Translations under genes and position numbers: made by a program | In this document: in pieces, positions 8,517 to 17,444 of the stretch | Layout of the letters: every line of letters starts with the position of its first letter | Position numbering within the stretch: the first letter of the stretch is position 1 | DNA from: Sulfurospirillum halorespirans DSM 13726 | GTDB taxonomy: Bacteria; Campylobacterota; Campylobacteria; Campylobacterales; Sulfurospirillaceae | Direction: 5' to 3' | NCBI RefSeq assembly: GCF_001723605.1 | Contig: NZ_CP017111.1 | Span: forward strand, 372,001-436,000 | Length of the DNA: 64,000 bases | The notes under the pieces: model-generated | The model's input: the letters and a program-made list of their open reading frames with translations, nothing else | What the model was told of the DNA's origin: nothing | The model's database searches: none

Positions 8517-9567
8517 TATATTAAGTCAAGAAGAGATCGATGCGCTCTTAGAAGTTGTCGAAGAAGAGGGCGATACACTCTCCTCAGAAGTGGAAGCCTC
8601 CGATACCAGACAAGTTATTCTTTACGACTTTAAACGACCCAATCGTGTCTCCAAAGAGCAGTTGCGTGCGGTTAAAGGTATTCACGACAAGATGGCGAGA
8701 AACCTCGCTTCGCAGATCTCTTCCATTATGCGAAGTATCGTTGAGATTCAGCTACATTCTGTCGATCAGATGACCTATGGTGAGTTCTTGATGTCACTTC
8801 CAAGCCCAACGAGCTTTAACGTCTTTTCGATTAAGCCACTGGATGGTAACTGCATTATTGAGATCAACCCTTCCATCGCTTTTCCAATGATCGACAGACT
8901 CTTAGGTGGACTGGGAGAGTCGTATGAATCAACGCGTGAGTTAACCGACATTGAGCTCAATCTCCTGGACGCCATTTTGCGTATTATCATGCAACGTCTT
9001 AAAGAGGGTTGGGCGCCGATTACGGACATGTACCCAACGGTTGAGACCAAAGAGTCTAGCCCGAATGTTGTTCAAATCGTTTCACAAAATGAGATTGTGA
9101 TTATGGTGGTGATGGAGATTATCATTGGAAATTCAAGTGGTATGATTAATCTTTGTTATCCTGTTATCTACTTAGAACCCATTCTTTCACGCCTTGCAAA
9201 CCGCGATATTATGCTCGGTGAAACGAGTGCAAAAAAGAGTCGTAACAAAGAGCTCAACACACTCATTTCGCGTGCGGAAGTGTTTATTGAATCCATCATT
9301 GGGCAATCTGAACTCAGTGTAGGAGAGCTTTTGGAGCTTAAAAAAGGGGACATCATCAGGCTGGATCGTGCGGCAGATGATAAAGCCATTGTGATGATTG
9401 ATAAAAAAGAGCTCTTTTTAGCGGAGATTGGCTTGCATCGTTTCCGTAAATCGATTAAAATAGAGAGTTTGGTTCGAACCGATAAAGATGAAGTAAAAAG
9501 CGCGCTCGAAGAGCTAGAACATATTCGTAAATCAAAAATTTCATCATTTGATACATTGCAGGGGTAA
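8509..9567 (+). CDS. fliM: Flagellar motor switch protein FliM
   Basis: A 352-residue C-ring protein. The N-terminal LSQEEIDALL is the CheY-P-binding peptide; the middle domain (about 45-230) has the CheC-like fold with LLGGLGE; the C-terminal SpoA domain (about 270-335) contains VGELLELKKGDIIRLDR. FliM links FliG to FliN/FliY and reverses rotation on CheY-P binding. It overlaps fliA and is followed after three bases by fliY, the same order as Cj0060c-Cj0059c. Confidence 0.96.
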   Translation: MADILSQEEIDALLEVVEEEGDTLSSEVEASDTRQVILYDFKRPNRVSKEQLRAVKGIHDKMARNLASQISSIMRSIVEIQLHSVDQMTYGEFLMSLPSPTSFNVFSIKPLDGNCIIEINPSIAFPMIDRLLGGLGESYESTRELTDIELNLLDAILRIIMQRLKEGWAPITDMYPTVETKESSPNVVQIVSQNEIVIMVVMEIIIGNSSGMINLCYPVIYLEPILSRLANRDIMLGETSAKKSRNKELNTLISRAEVFIESIIGQSELSVGELLELKKGDIIRLDRAADDKAIVMIDKKELFLAEIGLHRFRKSIKIESLVRTDKDEVKSALEELEHIRKSKISSFDTLQG

Positions 9568-9570
9568 GGT

Positions 9571-10434
9571 GTGAACAATACATTTGTACAATTATTACAA
9601 CAAGAGGTTATCTCTACCATTGAGGGGTTAACAGGTATCGCACCTACGGTTGAACTGAACTCTGAAGAGAGTGGTGAGAGTAAACTCAAACTCAGTCCTC
9701 CCCTTGCAAAGCTTGATGTCACAGTTGGTGGAGAACTTCGCGGTCGAATGTGTGTTACGATTGCAACGTCGATTGCAACAGCCATTGGCGATATGATGCT
9801 GGGTGGCGAAGGTGATGAAAAAGAGGAGATGGACGCCGAAGATCTTGATGCGACCAAAGAGATTATCTCCAATATTTTAAGCTCTTTTTCGCGCTCCCTT
9901 GGCAGTCAGAAAAATATGCCTAAATTGGACTTTGATATTGATAGCATTGAGTACATTGATGCTAACAGTCAGATCGATTTTAAAGGGTACGAGAAGCTTT
10001 TTATTTACAATTTAGCCGTTCATAATTCTCACGATACGATTGCTTTTGCCATTACGCATGAGCTTATACCGCTTATCGGTGAGGAGATCGCACCCTCTTT
10101 TGCAAGTGATGAAAGAGAAGAATATACCTATGAAGAGCCTAAAAAAGTTATTATGGGGATTAGTCCTGAAGAGCTTAGTAATATCGAACTGATTAAAGAT
10201 GTCAGACTGCCTATTCGTGTGCGTATAGGATCAAAAAAGATGCTTTTAAAAGATGTTTTGAGTATGGATATAGGCTCTGTCATCGAGCTGGATCAGTTGG
10301 CGAATGATCCTTTGGAAATTTTAGTAGGCGATAAAGTGATTGCAATGGGTGAAGTGGTCATCGTCGATGGTAACTTTGGTGTTCAAATAGGCGAGATTGG
10401 AACGAAACGCGAACGCTTAGAGAAGTTACGATAG
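9571..10434 (+). CDS. fliY: Flagellar motor switch protein FliY (FliN-type)
   Basis: A 287-residue switch protein. A CheC/CheX-like middle region is suggested by TIATSIATAIGDMMLGGEGDEKEEMDAEDLDATKEI; a C-terminal FliN/SpoA domain begins near residue 205 (LIKDVRLPIRVRIGSKKMLLKDVLSMDIGSVIELDQ). Unlike Bacillus FliY there is no N-terminal CheY-P-binding peptide, as is usual in Campylobacterota. It starts with GTG at 9571. It is the last flagellar gene of this operon; the next gene begins eight bases later and is unrelated. Confidence 0.9.
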   Translation: MNNTFVQLLQQEVISTIEGLTGIAPTVELNSEESGESKLKLSPPLAKLDVTVGGELRGRMCVTIATSIATAIGDMMLGGEGDEKEEMDAEDLDATKEIISNILSSFSRSLGSQKNMPKLDFDIDSIEYIDANSQIDFKGYEKLFIYNLAVHNSHDTIAFAITHELIPLIGEEIAPSFASDEREEYTYEEPKKVIMGISPEELSNIELIKDVRLPIRVRIGSKKMLLKDVLSMDIGSVIELDQLANDPLEILVGDKVIAMGEVVIVDGNFGVQIGEIGTKRERLEKLR

Positions 10435-10442
10435 AAAAGACC

Positions 10443-11177
10443 ATGGAAGAACAACAGCACATTAAAGATACCGAACACTCGAATGAATGGAGTGTTCTTC
10501 GCATTATGTCCGATTTTGTTAAAGGGTTTGATGAACTTCAAGACCTAGGCCCATCCGTAACATTTTTCGGTAGTGCGCGTTTTCATGCCAATCACCGCTA
10601 TTACCAAGATGCCCATGATCTAGCCTATACACTGGGAAAAAAAGGGTATTCTATCATTACGGGTGGTTCCAAAGGCATTATGGAAGCGGCGAATAAAGGG
10701 GGCTTTGACGCCAAAAGTTGCCAATCCATTGGTCTGAATATCAACCTTCCCCATGAACAAGCGGGCAATCAATACACAACCAAGCACCTCACCTTTGACT
10801 ACTTTTTTGTCCGCAAAGTGATGCTGATTAAATACTCGCTTGCCTATGTCATCTTCCCTGGAGGATTTGGCACGCTTGATGAACTTTTTGAAGCACTCAC
10901 CCTCACCCAAACGGGTAAAATCACTAAAATTAGCATCTTTTTGTATGGGAAAAGTTATTGGGCAAAGCTCTATGATTTTATTGCAACTACGCTTGTGGAA
11001 CATCATACGATTCGCCCTGAAGATGTTGAACTGATTACATTAACCGATGATATGGATGAGATCGTTGCAAAGATCGATGAACGCTTGGTGATTTACACCA
11101 ACGAGCTTAAAAACGAGGGCTTAGATCAAAGCCGTCATTACCAAAAAAATGTAGAATTTCTATCCAATCAAGAGTAA
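10443..11177 (+). CDS. LOG family protein (Rossmann-fold PRH)
   Basis: A 244-residue member of the LOG/TIGR00730 family, with the phosphoribohydrolase signatures GGSKGIMEAANKGG and PGGFGTLDELFEALT. Members cleave the N-glycosidic bond of nucleoside 5'-monophosphates such as cytokinin nucleotides or AMP; bacterial roles are mostly uncharacterised. The domain covers about residues 35-205 with short extra tails, and the C terminus is charged. It follows fliY closely and precedes the large membrane protein by two bases, so it may be transcribed with either group. Confidence 0.85.
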   Translation: MEEQQHIKDTEHSNEWSVLRIMSDFVKGFDELQDLGPSVTFFGSARFHANHRYYQDAHDLAYTLGKKGYSIITGGSKGIMEAANKGGFDAKSCQSIGLNINLPHEQAGNQYTTKHLTFDYFFVRKVMLIKYSLAYVIFPGGFGTLDELFEALTLTQTGKITKISIFLYGKSYWAKLYDFIATTLVEHHTIRPEDVELITLTDDMDEIVAKIDERLVIYTNELKNEGLDQSRHYQKNVEFLSNQE

Positions 11178-11179
11178 AA

Positions 11180-12868
11180 ATGCGCTCACGAATCTCCTTA
11201 CACACTCACATTAAAAAGCACTTACCCTTTTTAGGTGCGGTGATGCTATTAGGCTTTGTGCTTTATGAAATCAGCTTTTATATTTTTAAAACCTATCGGG
11301 CTTTTTTTAATTCAGATGCGGCGATTGCCAATATTTTAGCGGAAGAGATGGTTGTTGCAGGAAGTTTTTTCCCAAGCCATTGGTGGTATGTCAATAACGA
11401 TTTGTGGATTTTTTACAAACAGATTTTAGTGATTCCTTGGGTATTAGCAGGTAAAAATGGCTATTTTGCCCATGCCTTTACGGTGTTTGAAGTCAGTATT
11501 TTTATGATCGTCTTCATCTACCTCTTTTTACGCTCCCTTATGCTCTCACGCACCTCTTCGATTATGGGAAGTGTGGTTGTCTGTATTGGGTATTCGCCAA
11601 TGTATCTGCGAGAGCTTTACGGGGAAGCGGCGTACACGTGGTATTTTCTTTTTATGATTGCGTTTATGTTTATCTTTCGAAAACTCAGTCCTCATGTGAT
11701 TAGTAAAAGTACGCAAATTAAAGCGTTTATTGTCTTTATGATTTTGCTGTACCTGCTTGTTCTTGCCAATCCTGTACGCTTTTTTGTCTACTATGTTGCA
11801 CCTTTTTTTGGAGCATTGGCTCTGAGTATTTACTTTGCACGCGATAGTCTCAAAACATTTGAACATGCGATGTATCGCCTTTTATCCATTAAACGAATCA
11901 TTATTTTTGCGTTCGCCTGTATTGTGATGGTGCTTGCCGCCATGGCACATTTTAATCTTTTAGAGAGTTTGCATCTAGCAGGAGGTGCGAACAATGCAGG
12001 CCTGGTTTCGCTTGAAATCTTACCCGTACACGCAGCACACGCTCTTTTAGGACTGCTTAATTTTATTGGTGCTGAGTGGACAGAGGGTGTGCGAGCCTCG
12101 TCGCTAGAAGGGGTAATATCGCTTTTAAAATTTGCACTTTATCCGTTTGTTTTGATCATTCCAGCCTTACATGTAAAGCGATCTTTTTATCAAATGAGTG
12201 CAACGGAGCGCTTTTTTGTGCTCTTCTCGTATGTGGGATTTGCGATTATTTATATCTTATATTCGACAACGGCACTTCATGAACATGCGTGGGCAGCACG
12301 CAATAACATTCGCTACATTTCGCCATTCTTGATGATGATCTTAGTCTGTAATGTCATCATGTGGCGCTTTTTTTCACTCTTTATCAAATTGATCTTATCG
12401 CTTAGTTTGACGATCGCATTAGGACTTTCGTGGAATTATGTCTCCCCCAAAGAGTGGAGAGGCATTCTCGATGAGCGCATCGCTTTGGTGGAAGAGCTTA
12501 AGACGCGCAACCTTCACTTTGGCTATGCCGAGTATTGGGATTCACATATTTACACGGTTTTTAGCGATGGAGAGGTCGATATTCGCCCGATTGAATTTAG
12601 CGAAACCGAGGGCATGAAACTGGTCAAATGGCTCTCGAGTGACCGCTGGTACCAAAGAGATTCAACTGATGGGAAAGTCTTTTTTATGGTGGTTCCTGAA
12701 GATATTGATGATATGTATCGCGCGATGAAAGATTTCAATATGCCCGATCCCATTGATCAGTTTAATTATGATAAATATACGTTTTTTGTTTTTGAAAAGA
12801 ATCCGCTGTACGTGAAGAGAGCTAAAGCAGAAGCTAGGAAGAAAAAGCGTATAATGACGGCTCCCTAA
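11180..12868 (+). CDS. Large polytopic membrane protein, unknown
   Basis: A 562-residue inner-membrane protein with roughly ten predicted membrane helices up to about residue 430 and a soluble C-terminal part of about 130 residues ending in a basic tail. The layout (early acidic site in a loop after helix 1, many helices, soluble C-terminal domain) resembles lipid-linked-sugar glycosyltransferases of the GT-C class, but I see no decisive motif. The downstream GT2, WbqC-like and RffA-like genes suggest a role in surface polysaccharide or protein glycosylation. That is inference. Confidence 0.6.
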   Translation: MRSRISLHTHIKKHLPFLGAVMLLGFVLYEISFYIFKTYRAFFNSDAAIANILAEEMVVAGSFFPSHWWYVNNDLWIFYKQILVIPWVLAGKNGYFAHAFTVFEVSIFMIVFIYLFLRSLMLSRTSSIMGSVVVCIGYSPMYLRELYGEAAYTWYFLFMIAFMFIFRKLSPHVISKSTQIKAFIVFMILLYLLVLANPVRFFVYYVAPFFGALALSIYFARDSLKTFEHAMYRLLSIKRIIIFAFACIVMVLAAMAHFNLLESLHLAGGANNAGLVSLEILPVHAAHALLGLLNFIGAEWTEGVRASSLEGVISLLKFALYPFVLIIPALHVKRSFYQMSATERFFVLFSYVGFAIIYILYSTTALHEHAWAARNNIRYISPFLMMILVCNVIMWRFFSLFIKLILSLSLTIALGLSWNYVSPKEWRGILDERIALVEELKTRNLHFGYAEYWDSHIYTVFSDGEVDIRPIEFSETEGMKLVKWLSSDRWYQRDSTDGKVFFMVVPEDIDDMYRAMKDFNMPDPIDQFNYDKYTFFVFEKNPLYVKRAKAEARKKKRIMTAP

Positions 12869-12888
12869 TTTACATGTAAAGGTGTCGC

Positions 12889-13818
12889 GTGGAGTCTGTC
12901 AAGATTAGTGTTATCTCTCCTATTTATGGCTGTAAAGAGTGTCTGTTTGAACTTTATGATCGTTTAGTAAAGACACTGAGCCAAATTACTGAAAACTTCG
13001 AGATCATTTTGGTCAATGACGCCTGTCCGCAAGCTTCGTGGGAGCGCATTGCGATGTTATGCGCTAAAGATCCTCGTGTCAAAGGCATTAATCTCTCCCG
13101 AAATTTTGGGCAACATTACGCCATTACGGCGGGGCTTGATCATGCAAAAGGTGAGTGGGTTGTGGTGATGGATTGCGATTTGCAAGACAGACCTGAAGAG
13201 ATCATTAAGCTGTACAACAAAGCACTGGATGGTTACGATATTGTTTTTGGAAGACGCGCACAAAGGCAAGATAGTTTTATCAAACGTTTTGGCTCGATGG
13301 CATTTAACCGCGTTTTAGAGTATTTTACCGAAACGAAGCACGATAACAGCATCGCCAATTTTGGCATTTATGCCCACAAAGTGGTTGAAACGATTAACCG
13401 TTACCGTGAACACAGCCGCGATTTTTTACTTTTTGCTCAAATGGTCGGATTTAAAAAAGTTGAAATTGACATCGAACATGCTCCAAGGGCGCATGGCGAG
13501 TCCTCCTATAATTTCTCAAAACTGTTTCGTTTAGCGATTGATTCGATTATTTCCCACTCCAATAAGCCGCTCAGGCTTTCGATTCAACTGGGTTTTTTTA
13601 TCGCCTTAGCGAGCCTTGTGTATGCGAGCTGGCTGGTCATTCGCTACTTCTTCTACCACACACCCGCTGAGGGTTGGACGAGTTTGATGGTGTCGATGTT
13701 TTTTATGTTTGGACTTTTGTTTGCCATCATTGGCATTACAGGGTTGTACATCGGCAAGATTTTTGATGAGGTCAAACGACGACCGCTTTATCTGATTCAA
13801 GAGACACTTAATTTATGA
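12889..13818 (+). CDS. Glycosyltransferase family 2, DPM1/GtrB-like
   Basis: A 309-residue GT2 enzyme likely to charge undecaprenyl phosphate with a sugar. The GT-A domain (about 5-230) has VISPIYGCKECL, LVNDACPQASWERI and the DCDLQD nucleotide/metal motif; two C-terminal membrane helices follow (about 232-255 and 268-290), ending near VKRRPLYLIQE, the usual architecture of polyprenyl-phosphate glycosyltransferases. It starts with GTG at 12889 just after an exact TTTACATGTAAA palindrome. The end overlaps the WbqC-like gene by four bases. The sugar donor cannot be inferred. Confidence 0.85.
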   Translation: MESVKISVISPIYGCKECLFELYDRLVKTLSQITENFEIILVNDACPQASWERIAMLCAKDPRVKGINLSRNFGQHYAITAGLDHAKGEWVVVMDCDLQDRPEEIIKLYNKALDGYDIVFGRRAQRQDSFIKRFGSMAFNRVLEYFTETKHDNSIANFGIYAHKVVETINRYREHSRDFLLFAQMVGFKKVEIDIEHAPRAHGESSYNFSKLFRLAIDSIISHSNKPLRLSIQLGFFIALASLVYASWLVIRYFFYHTPAEGWTSLMVSMFFMFGLLFAIIGITGLYIGKIFDEVKRRPLYLIQETLNL

Positions 13819-14504
13819 AAAAAATAGCAATTCTACAATCCAATTATATCCCGTGGAAGGGATATTTTGACATTATTGGCAGCGTGGACGAGTTTGTTTT
13901 GTACGATGATATGCAGTACACCAAAAATGACTGGCGCAATCGCAACAAGATTAAGACGCAAAATGGACTTCAATGGCTTAGTATTCCTGTGCGTCAAGAG
14001 AGTTTGCACCAAAAGATCAATGAGACAAAGATCACCGATCCCAAATGGAACGTGAACCATTGGCGAAGCATCGCGCAAAGTTATGCCAAGGCGCCTCATT
14101 TCAAGGCGTATAAAGAGCAGTTTGAAGCGCTGTACATGAGTGCAACGATGGAGAGCATTAGCGAGATTAATCGCCATTTTATTGATGCGATCTGTGCGAT
14201 GCTAGAGATTAAAACGATCATTCGTGATTCCAGAGAATTTGTGTTAGCTGATGGTAAAAGTGAGCGACTTTTAGCGCTCAATCAAGATTTGGATGCCACG
14301 ACGTATCTCAGTGGGCCTGCGGCGAAAGATTATTTGGATGAATCCATTTTTACAGCAGCTGGCATTAACGTTGAGTGGATGGATTACAGTGGGTATGCTG
14401 AATACCATCAACTGTTTCCACCGTTTGAGCATGGTGTGAGTGTGATTGATCTCATCTTCAACGAAGGCGAAAACGCCAAAAATTTTCTTAAAAGTAGTCA
14501 ATAA
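13815..14504 (+). CDS. WbqC family protein
   Basis: A 229-residue WbqC-like protein (PF08889 type), recognised by the N-terminal AILQSNYIPWKGYFDIIG, YDDMQYTKNDWRNRNKIK and the C-terminal YHQLFPPFEHGVSVIDLIFNEG. Members sit in O-antigen and other surface-glycan clusters; the biochemical activity is not firmly established, though a role in sugar modification is presumed. Its ATG overlaps the stop of the glycosyltransferase (ATGA), and a sugar aminotransferase gene follows after a hairpin-rich gap. Confidence 0.85.
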   Translation: MKKIAILQSNYIPWKGYFDIIGSVDEFVLYDDMQYTKNDWRNRNKIKTQNGLQWLSIPVRQESLHQKINETKITDPKWNVNHWRSIAQSYAKAPHFKAYKEQFEALYMSATMESISEINRHFIDAICAMLEIKTIIRDSREFVLADGKSERLLALNQDLDATTYLSGPAAKDYLDESIFTAAGINVEWMDYSGYAEYHQLFPPFEHGVSVIDLIFNEGENAKNFLKSSQ

Positions 14505-14506
14505 AA

Positions 14507-14604
14507 GCACCAAAGGTGCGCGGGCTTTCCGCCGAGGAAAACTCAGCGTTAGCGTAGTTTTTAGAGCTTGGCTCTAAAAGCGTTTCAAGAGTTGCAACAA
14601 CTCT
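14507..14604 (+). repeat. Cluster of three perfect short hairpins
   Basis: The 124-base gap between the WbqC-like gene and the aminotransferase gene holds three perfect inverted repeats, each with a three-base loop: GCACC/GGTGC at 14507-14519, TTTTAGAGC/GCTCTAAAA at 14559-14579 and AGAGTTG/CAACTCT at 14588-14604. A further AAAACT/AGTTTT pairing spans part of the interval between the first two. No run of T follows as in a standard terminator. The element could be an mRNA-stability or attenuation structure within the glycan operon, or a small repeated genomic element. Confidence 0.6.
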
Positions 14605-14628
14605 ATAAAACTTATTTAAGAGTAAACA

Positions 14629-15762
14629 ATGATTCATTTTAATAAACCTCCTCGAACAGGAAACGAAGATAAGTATGTGTTAGAGGCGATGAATAGCCTT
14701 AAAATTTCGGGCGATGGTGCCTTTGGTAAACGCTCCCAAGAGTGGTTTGAAAAACGCTATGGTTGTCCTAAAACCTTGCTCACACCTTCGTGCACGCACG
14801 CACTTGAAATGGCAGCACTTCTGTTGGACATCAAAGAGGGCGATGAAGTCATCATGCCTAGTTACACGTTTGTGAGTACTGCCGATGCTTTTGCACTGCG
14901 TGGGGCAAAAATCGTCTTTGTTGATGTGCGAGCTGAGACCATGAATATGGATGAACGTTTGATTGAAGCGGCAATTACGCCTAAAACGAGAGCCATTGTG
15001 CCTGTGCATTACGCAGGTGTGGGATGCGATATGGATGTGATTATGGACATCGCGAACCGCCATAATCTTTTTGTCGTCGAAGATGCGGCGCAAGGTTTCG
15101 AAGCAACCTACAAAGGTAAACCGCTGGGAACCATAGGACATTTGGGTGCGTTTAGTTTTCATGAAACCAAAAATGTGACCAGTGGCGGAGAGGGTGGACT
15201 GTTACTCATTAACGATGAGCGATTTACGCAAAGAGCGGAAATTATCCGCGAAAAAGGAACGAACCGTAGCCAGTTTTTTAGAGGCATGGTCGATAAATAC
15301 GGTTGGATGGACATCGGAAGCAGTTACCTGCCAAGTGAGCTTCAAGCCGCGTACCTTTGGGGCAATTTGGAAGAGGTGGATGCGATTCAAAATCACCGTT
15401 TGAATGCGTGGAAAATGTACTATACAAAACTTGAAGGTTTGGCTAAAAAAGGGTTGATTGAACTTCCATATATTCCTGAAGGATGTGTGCATAACGCACA
15501 TATGTTCTATTTTAAAGTGAAAGATTTGGAGACGAGAACGGCTTTGTTGGAGCAGTTTAAAGCGCAAAATATCGGTGCAGTGTTTCACTACATTCCCCTT
15601 CACAGCGCTCCTGCAGGGCTTAAATACGGTCGTATGTTTGGTGAAGATGTTTACACGACCAAAGAGAGCGAACGCTTGGTTCGTTTGCCACTGTATTATG
15701 GCATTACCCATGAAGAGATTGACGCGGTTTGTGATATTTTGATGAAATGGAGTGCATGTTAA
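14629..15762 (+). CDS. rffA: dTDP-4-amino-4,6-dideoxygalactose transaminase-like
   Basis: A 377-residue PLP enzyme of the DegT/DnrJ/EryC1/StrS family, close in length and sequence pattern to E. coli RffA/WecE (376 residues). The Schiff-base lysine is in SFHETKNVTSGGEGG at residue 181; PSCTHALEMAALLL, MPSYTFVSTADAF and VEDAAQGF (PLP-binding aspartate) are all present. The enzyme would transfer an amino group from glutamate to a dTDP-4-keto-6-deoxyhexose, feeding a surface glycan. It follows the GT2 and WbqC-like genes. The exact sugar is inferred from family resemblance only. Confidence 0.85.
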   Translation: MIHFNKPPRTGNEDKYVLEAMNSLKISGDGAFGKRSQEWFEKRYGCPKTLLTPSCTHALEMAALLLDIKEGDEVIMPSYTFVSTADAFALRGAKIVFVDVRAETMNMDERLIEAAITPKTRAIVPVHYAGVGCDMDVIMDIANRHNLFVVEDAAQGFEATYKGKPLGTIGHLGAFSFHETKNVTSGGEGGLLLINDERFTQRAEIIREKGTNRSQFFRGMVDKYGWMDIGSSYLPSELQAAYLWGNLEEVDAIQNHRLNAWKMYYTKLEGLAKKGLIELPYIPEGCVHNAHMFYFKVKDLETRTALLEQFKAQNIGAVFHYIPLHSAPAGLKYGRMFGEDVYTTKESERLVRLPLYYGITHEEIDAVCDILMKWSAC

Positions 15763-16124
15763 TGGCGCATTTATACATTTTTGGAACGATTTTTTTTACG
15801 GTTTATGGACAGCTTGTCATTAAGTGGCGCATCCTTTTTCATGGGCATTTACCCGATGCGTCGGCTGAAAAAATCATTTTTCTTCTGAAGCTCTTTTTAG
15901 ACCCGTTTATTTTAAGTGGCTTTATCTCCGCGTTTGTCGCTTCTCTTTGTTGGATGGCGGCGATGACCAAGTTTGAGCTGAGCTACGCGTATCCGTTTAT
16001 GGGAATGACGTTTGTGGTGGTGTTCGTCTCTTCGGTCTTTTTATTCAGTGAGAGTGTGACGCTTTATAAAATTCTGGGTCTTGCGTTGATTGTGTTGGGT
16101 ATTGTCATTTCAAGTCGAGGATAA
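15762..16124 (+). CDS. Small EamA/SMR-like membrane protein
   Basis: A 120-residue protein with four predicted membrane helices in the pattern of small multidrug resistance or half-size EamA transporters; GMTFVVVFVSSVFLFSESVTLYKILGLALIVLGIVISSR is the typical last repeat. Starts are possible at 15747, 15756 and 15762; I chose 15762 because GGAG at 15749-15752 is then nine bases upstream. In glycan clusters such proteins (ArnE/ArnF-like) can flip polyprenyl-linked sugars. Given the GT2 partner this is a plausible but unproven role. Confidence 0.75.
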   Translation: MAHLYIFGTIFFTVYGQLVIKWRILFHGHLPDASAEKIIFLLKLFLDPFILSGFISAFVASLCWMAAMTKFELSYAYPFMGMTFVVVFVSSVFLFSESVTLYKILGLALIVLGIVISSRG

Positions 16125-16132
16125 GCGAAGGT

Positions 16133-16150
16133 GAGGCGAACAATCGCCTC
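16133..16150 (+). terminator. Hairpin GAGGCGA/TCGCCTC then TTT
   Basis: A seven-base stem GAGGCGA...TCGCCTC with loop ACAA is followed by TTT, nine bases after the stop of the small membrane protein gene and facing the leftward EF-hand gene. It is suited to end transcription of the glycan operon; the T run is short. Confidence 0.55.
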
Positions 16151-16163
16151 TTTACATGTAAGG

Positions 16164-16487
16164 CTATTTTCTGCCTCTGTTTTGCCTGTTTTCCTGCATA
16201 TGTTTTAATTGACCTGTTTGAAACTCTTCTTTGGTCACTTTACCGTTTTTGTCGGCATCAAAATAGGTAAAATCAGGTGAATTAGCAGCGTTTCGCATTG
16301 GCATTCCCGCTTTTGCATTCGCACTCATGCGTTCTACTTTAACAGTATCAAACTCCTCTTGGGTCAACATCCCATCTTTGTTGGTATCGTACGCCTCAAA
16401 TCCGATGGGACCGCGCGTTGTGTCCACAGCATTTAAACTCAAACCGACCAGACTAACCAGTGCTAAGCACATGAAAGATTTTTTCAT
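16164..16487 (-). CDS. Secreted EF-hand protein
   Basis: A 107-residue exported protein. A signal peptide (MKKSFMCLALVSLVGLSLNA) is followed by two EF-hand loops: YDTNKDGMLTQEEF and FDADKNGKVTKEEF, both with acidic or asparagine ligands at positions 1, 3, 5 and glutamate at 12. It is likely periplasmic and calcium-binding. The C terminus is basic (ENRQNRGRK). Its ATG overlaps the stop of the upstream membrane-protein gene, so the two form a leftward operon. The role is unknown. Confidence 0.8.
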   Translation of the reverse strand: MKKSFMCLALVSLVGLSLNAVDTTRGPIGFEAYDTNKDGMLTQEEFDTVKVERMSANAKAGMPMRNAANSPDFTYFDADKNGKVTKEEFQTGQLKHMQENRQNRGRK

Positions 16488-17308
16488 TTTGACTCCTTTT
16501 GGGTAGATGTTTTCAGTAATTCTAAGAGTTCAATGGGCTTTACATGTAAAGCATCAGCGATCTCTTTGAGTGTTGAATTCTCAGTAGCATTAAAGCCTTT
16601 TTCTCGGATAAGTTCTAGGGCTTTTTCCAGTGCAAAAGTGTGTTGTATGCTTGCATTTTTGAGCGTTACTTTACCATATCCTCCACCTTCGCTTAGCGTG
16701 GGCATTTGGGGTTTAGCATTGATCATATCGAAAATTTGTGCGGGTGATTTGCCATTTTCTTGAGCAATCTGCGCAATCGTTTTGGTCAGATTGACACCCT
16801 TGAGTTTAGAGGCGTTTAATTGCGAAACGATGACAGAGACATTGCGTCCCGTTTTTTGGGCAAACTCTTCGAGGGTTGAAAGCTCGGCATGACCGTAGGG
16901 CGCTTGGTCGACTTTTGCTTCCCACGAAGCTTTTACCTCCTCTTGAAAGTCCAAAAATTGTTCAAAAGGTGCCCAATAATAGAGTGTTCCTACGATAAAA
17001 AGCAAGTTCAAACCAAGGGCTAATAAAAACTCTTTGGTGAAAAGAGAAAAGGATTTGGCTCTGTTTTTGAGGTAATTTAAAAGTGATCCCCAATTGAGGT
17101 AGATATGAAAAAACATACCCAGTAAAAAAAGTACCATAAAAGTTACATGTAAATGGGTGTACTGCGTTTTATCAAGCCCTAAAAGCTCCCAGTTTGTCCA
17201 GTTGGCGACCCTGCCTTTGGGCGATAAAAAAAGAATAATGCCCGTGTAGCTCATGATGAGAAATGAAAAACTGATAGACAAAGAGATAAAACGACGCAGC
17301 GAAGTCAT
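16484..17308 (-). CDS. DUF4405-like membrane protein with helical tail
   Basis: A 274-residue inner-membrane protein. Three helices are apparent at about 8-30, 52-75 and 92-112; the second pair carries histidines (THLHVTFMVLF...FFHIYLNW) in the spacing seen in DUF4405 proteins, thought to be small b-type cytochrome-like domains. The soluble part after residue 120 contains at least two helix-turn-helix-like repeats (STLEEFAQKTGRNVSVIV and STLKEIADALHVKPIELLELL), an unusual appendage. It is the first gene of a leftward pair with the EF-hand protein. Heme binding is an inference. Confidence 0.65.
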   Translation of the reverse strand: MTSLRRFISLSISFSFLIMSYTGIILFLSPKGRVANWTNWELLGLDKTQYTHLHVTFMVLFLLGMFFHIYLNWGSLLNYLKNRAKSFSLFTKEFLLALGLNLLFIVGTLYYWAPFEQFLDFQEEVKASWEAKVDQAPYGHAELSTLEEFAQKTGRNVSVIVSQLNASKLKGVNLTKTIAQIAQENGKSPAQIFDMINAKPQMPTLSEGGGYGKVTLKNASIQHTFALEKALELIREKGFNATENSTLKEIADALHVKPIELLELLKTSTQKESK

Positions 17309-17444
17309 AGGAGTTCCTTAATTTGCTTATAATGTGAATAAATACTTCTGTTATTATGGCACTTTAATGTTAAAAGAGTGTTAACGCTATCTTAAGTCCC
17401 TATTGGGTAAAATAGAGCACTTTTTGATGTAAAGGATATTTCAT

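Noticed and set aside
9168-9872. 234-codon minus-strand ORF over fliM/fliY
   Set aside because: A serine-rich shadow translation opposite two conserved flagellar genes.
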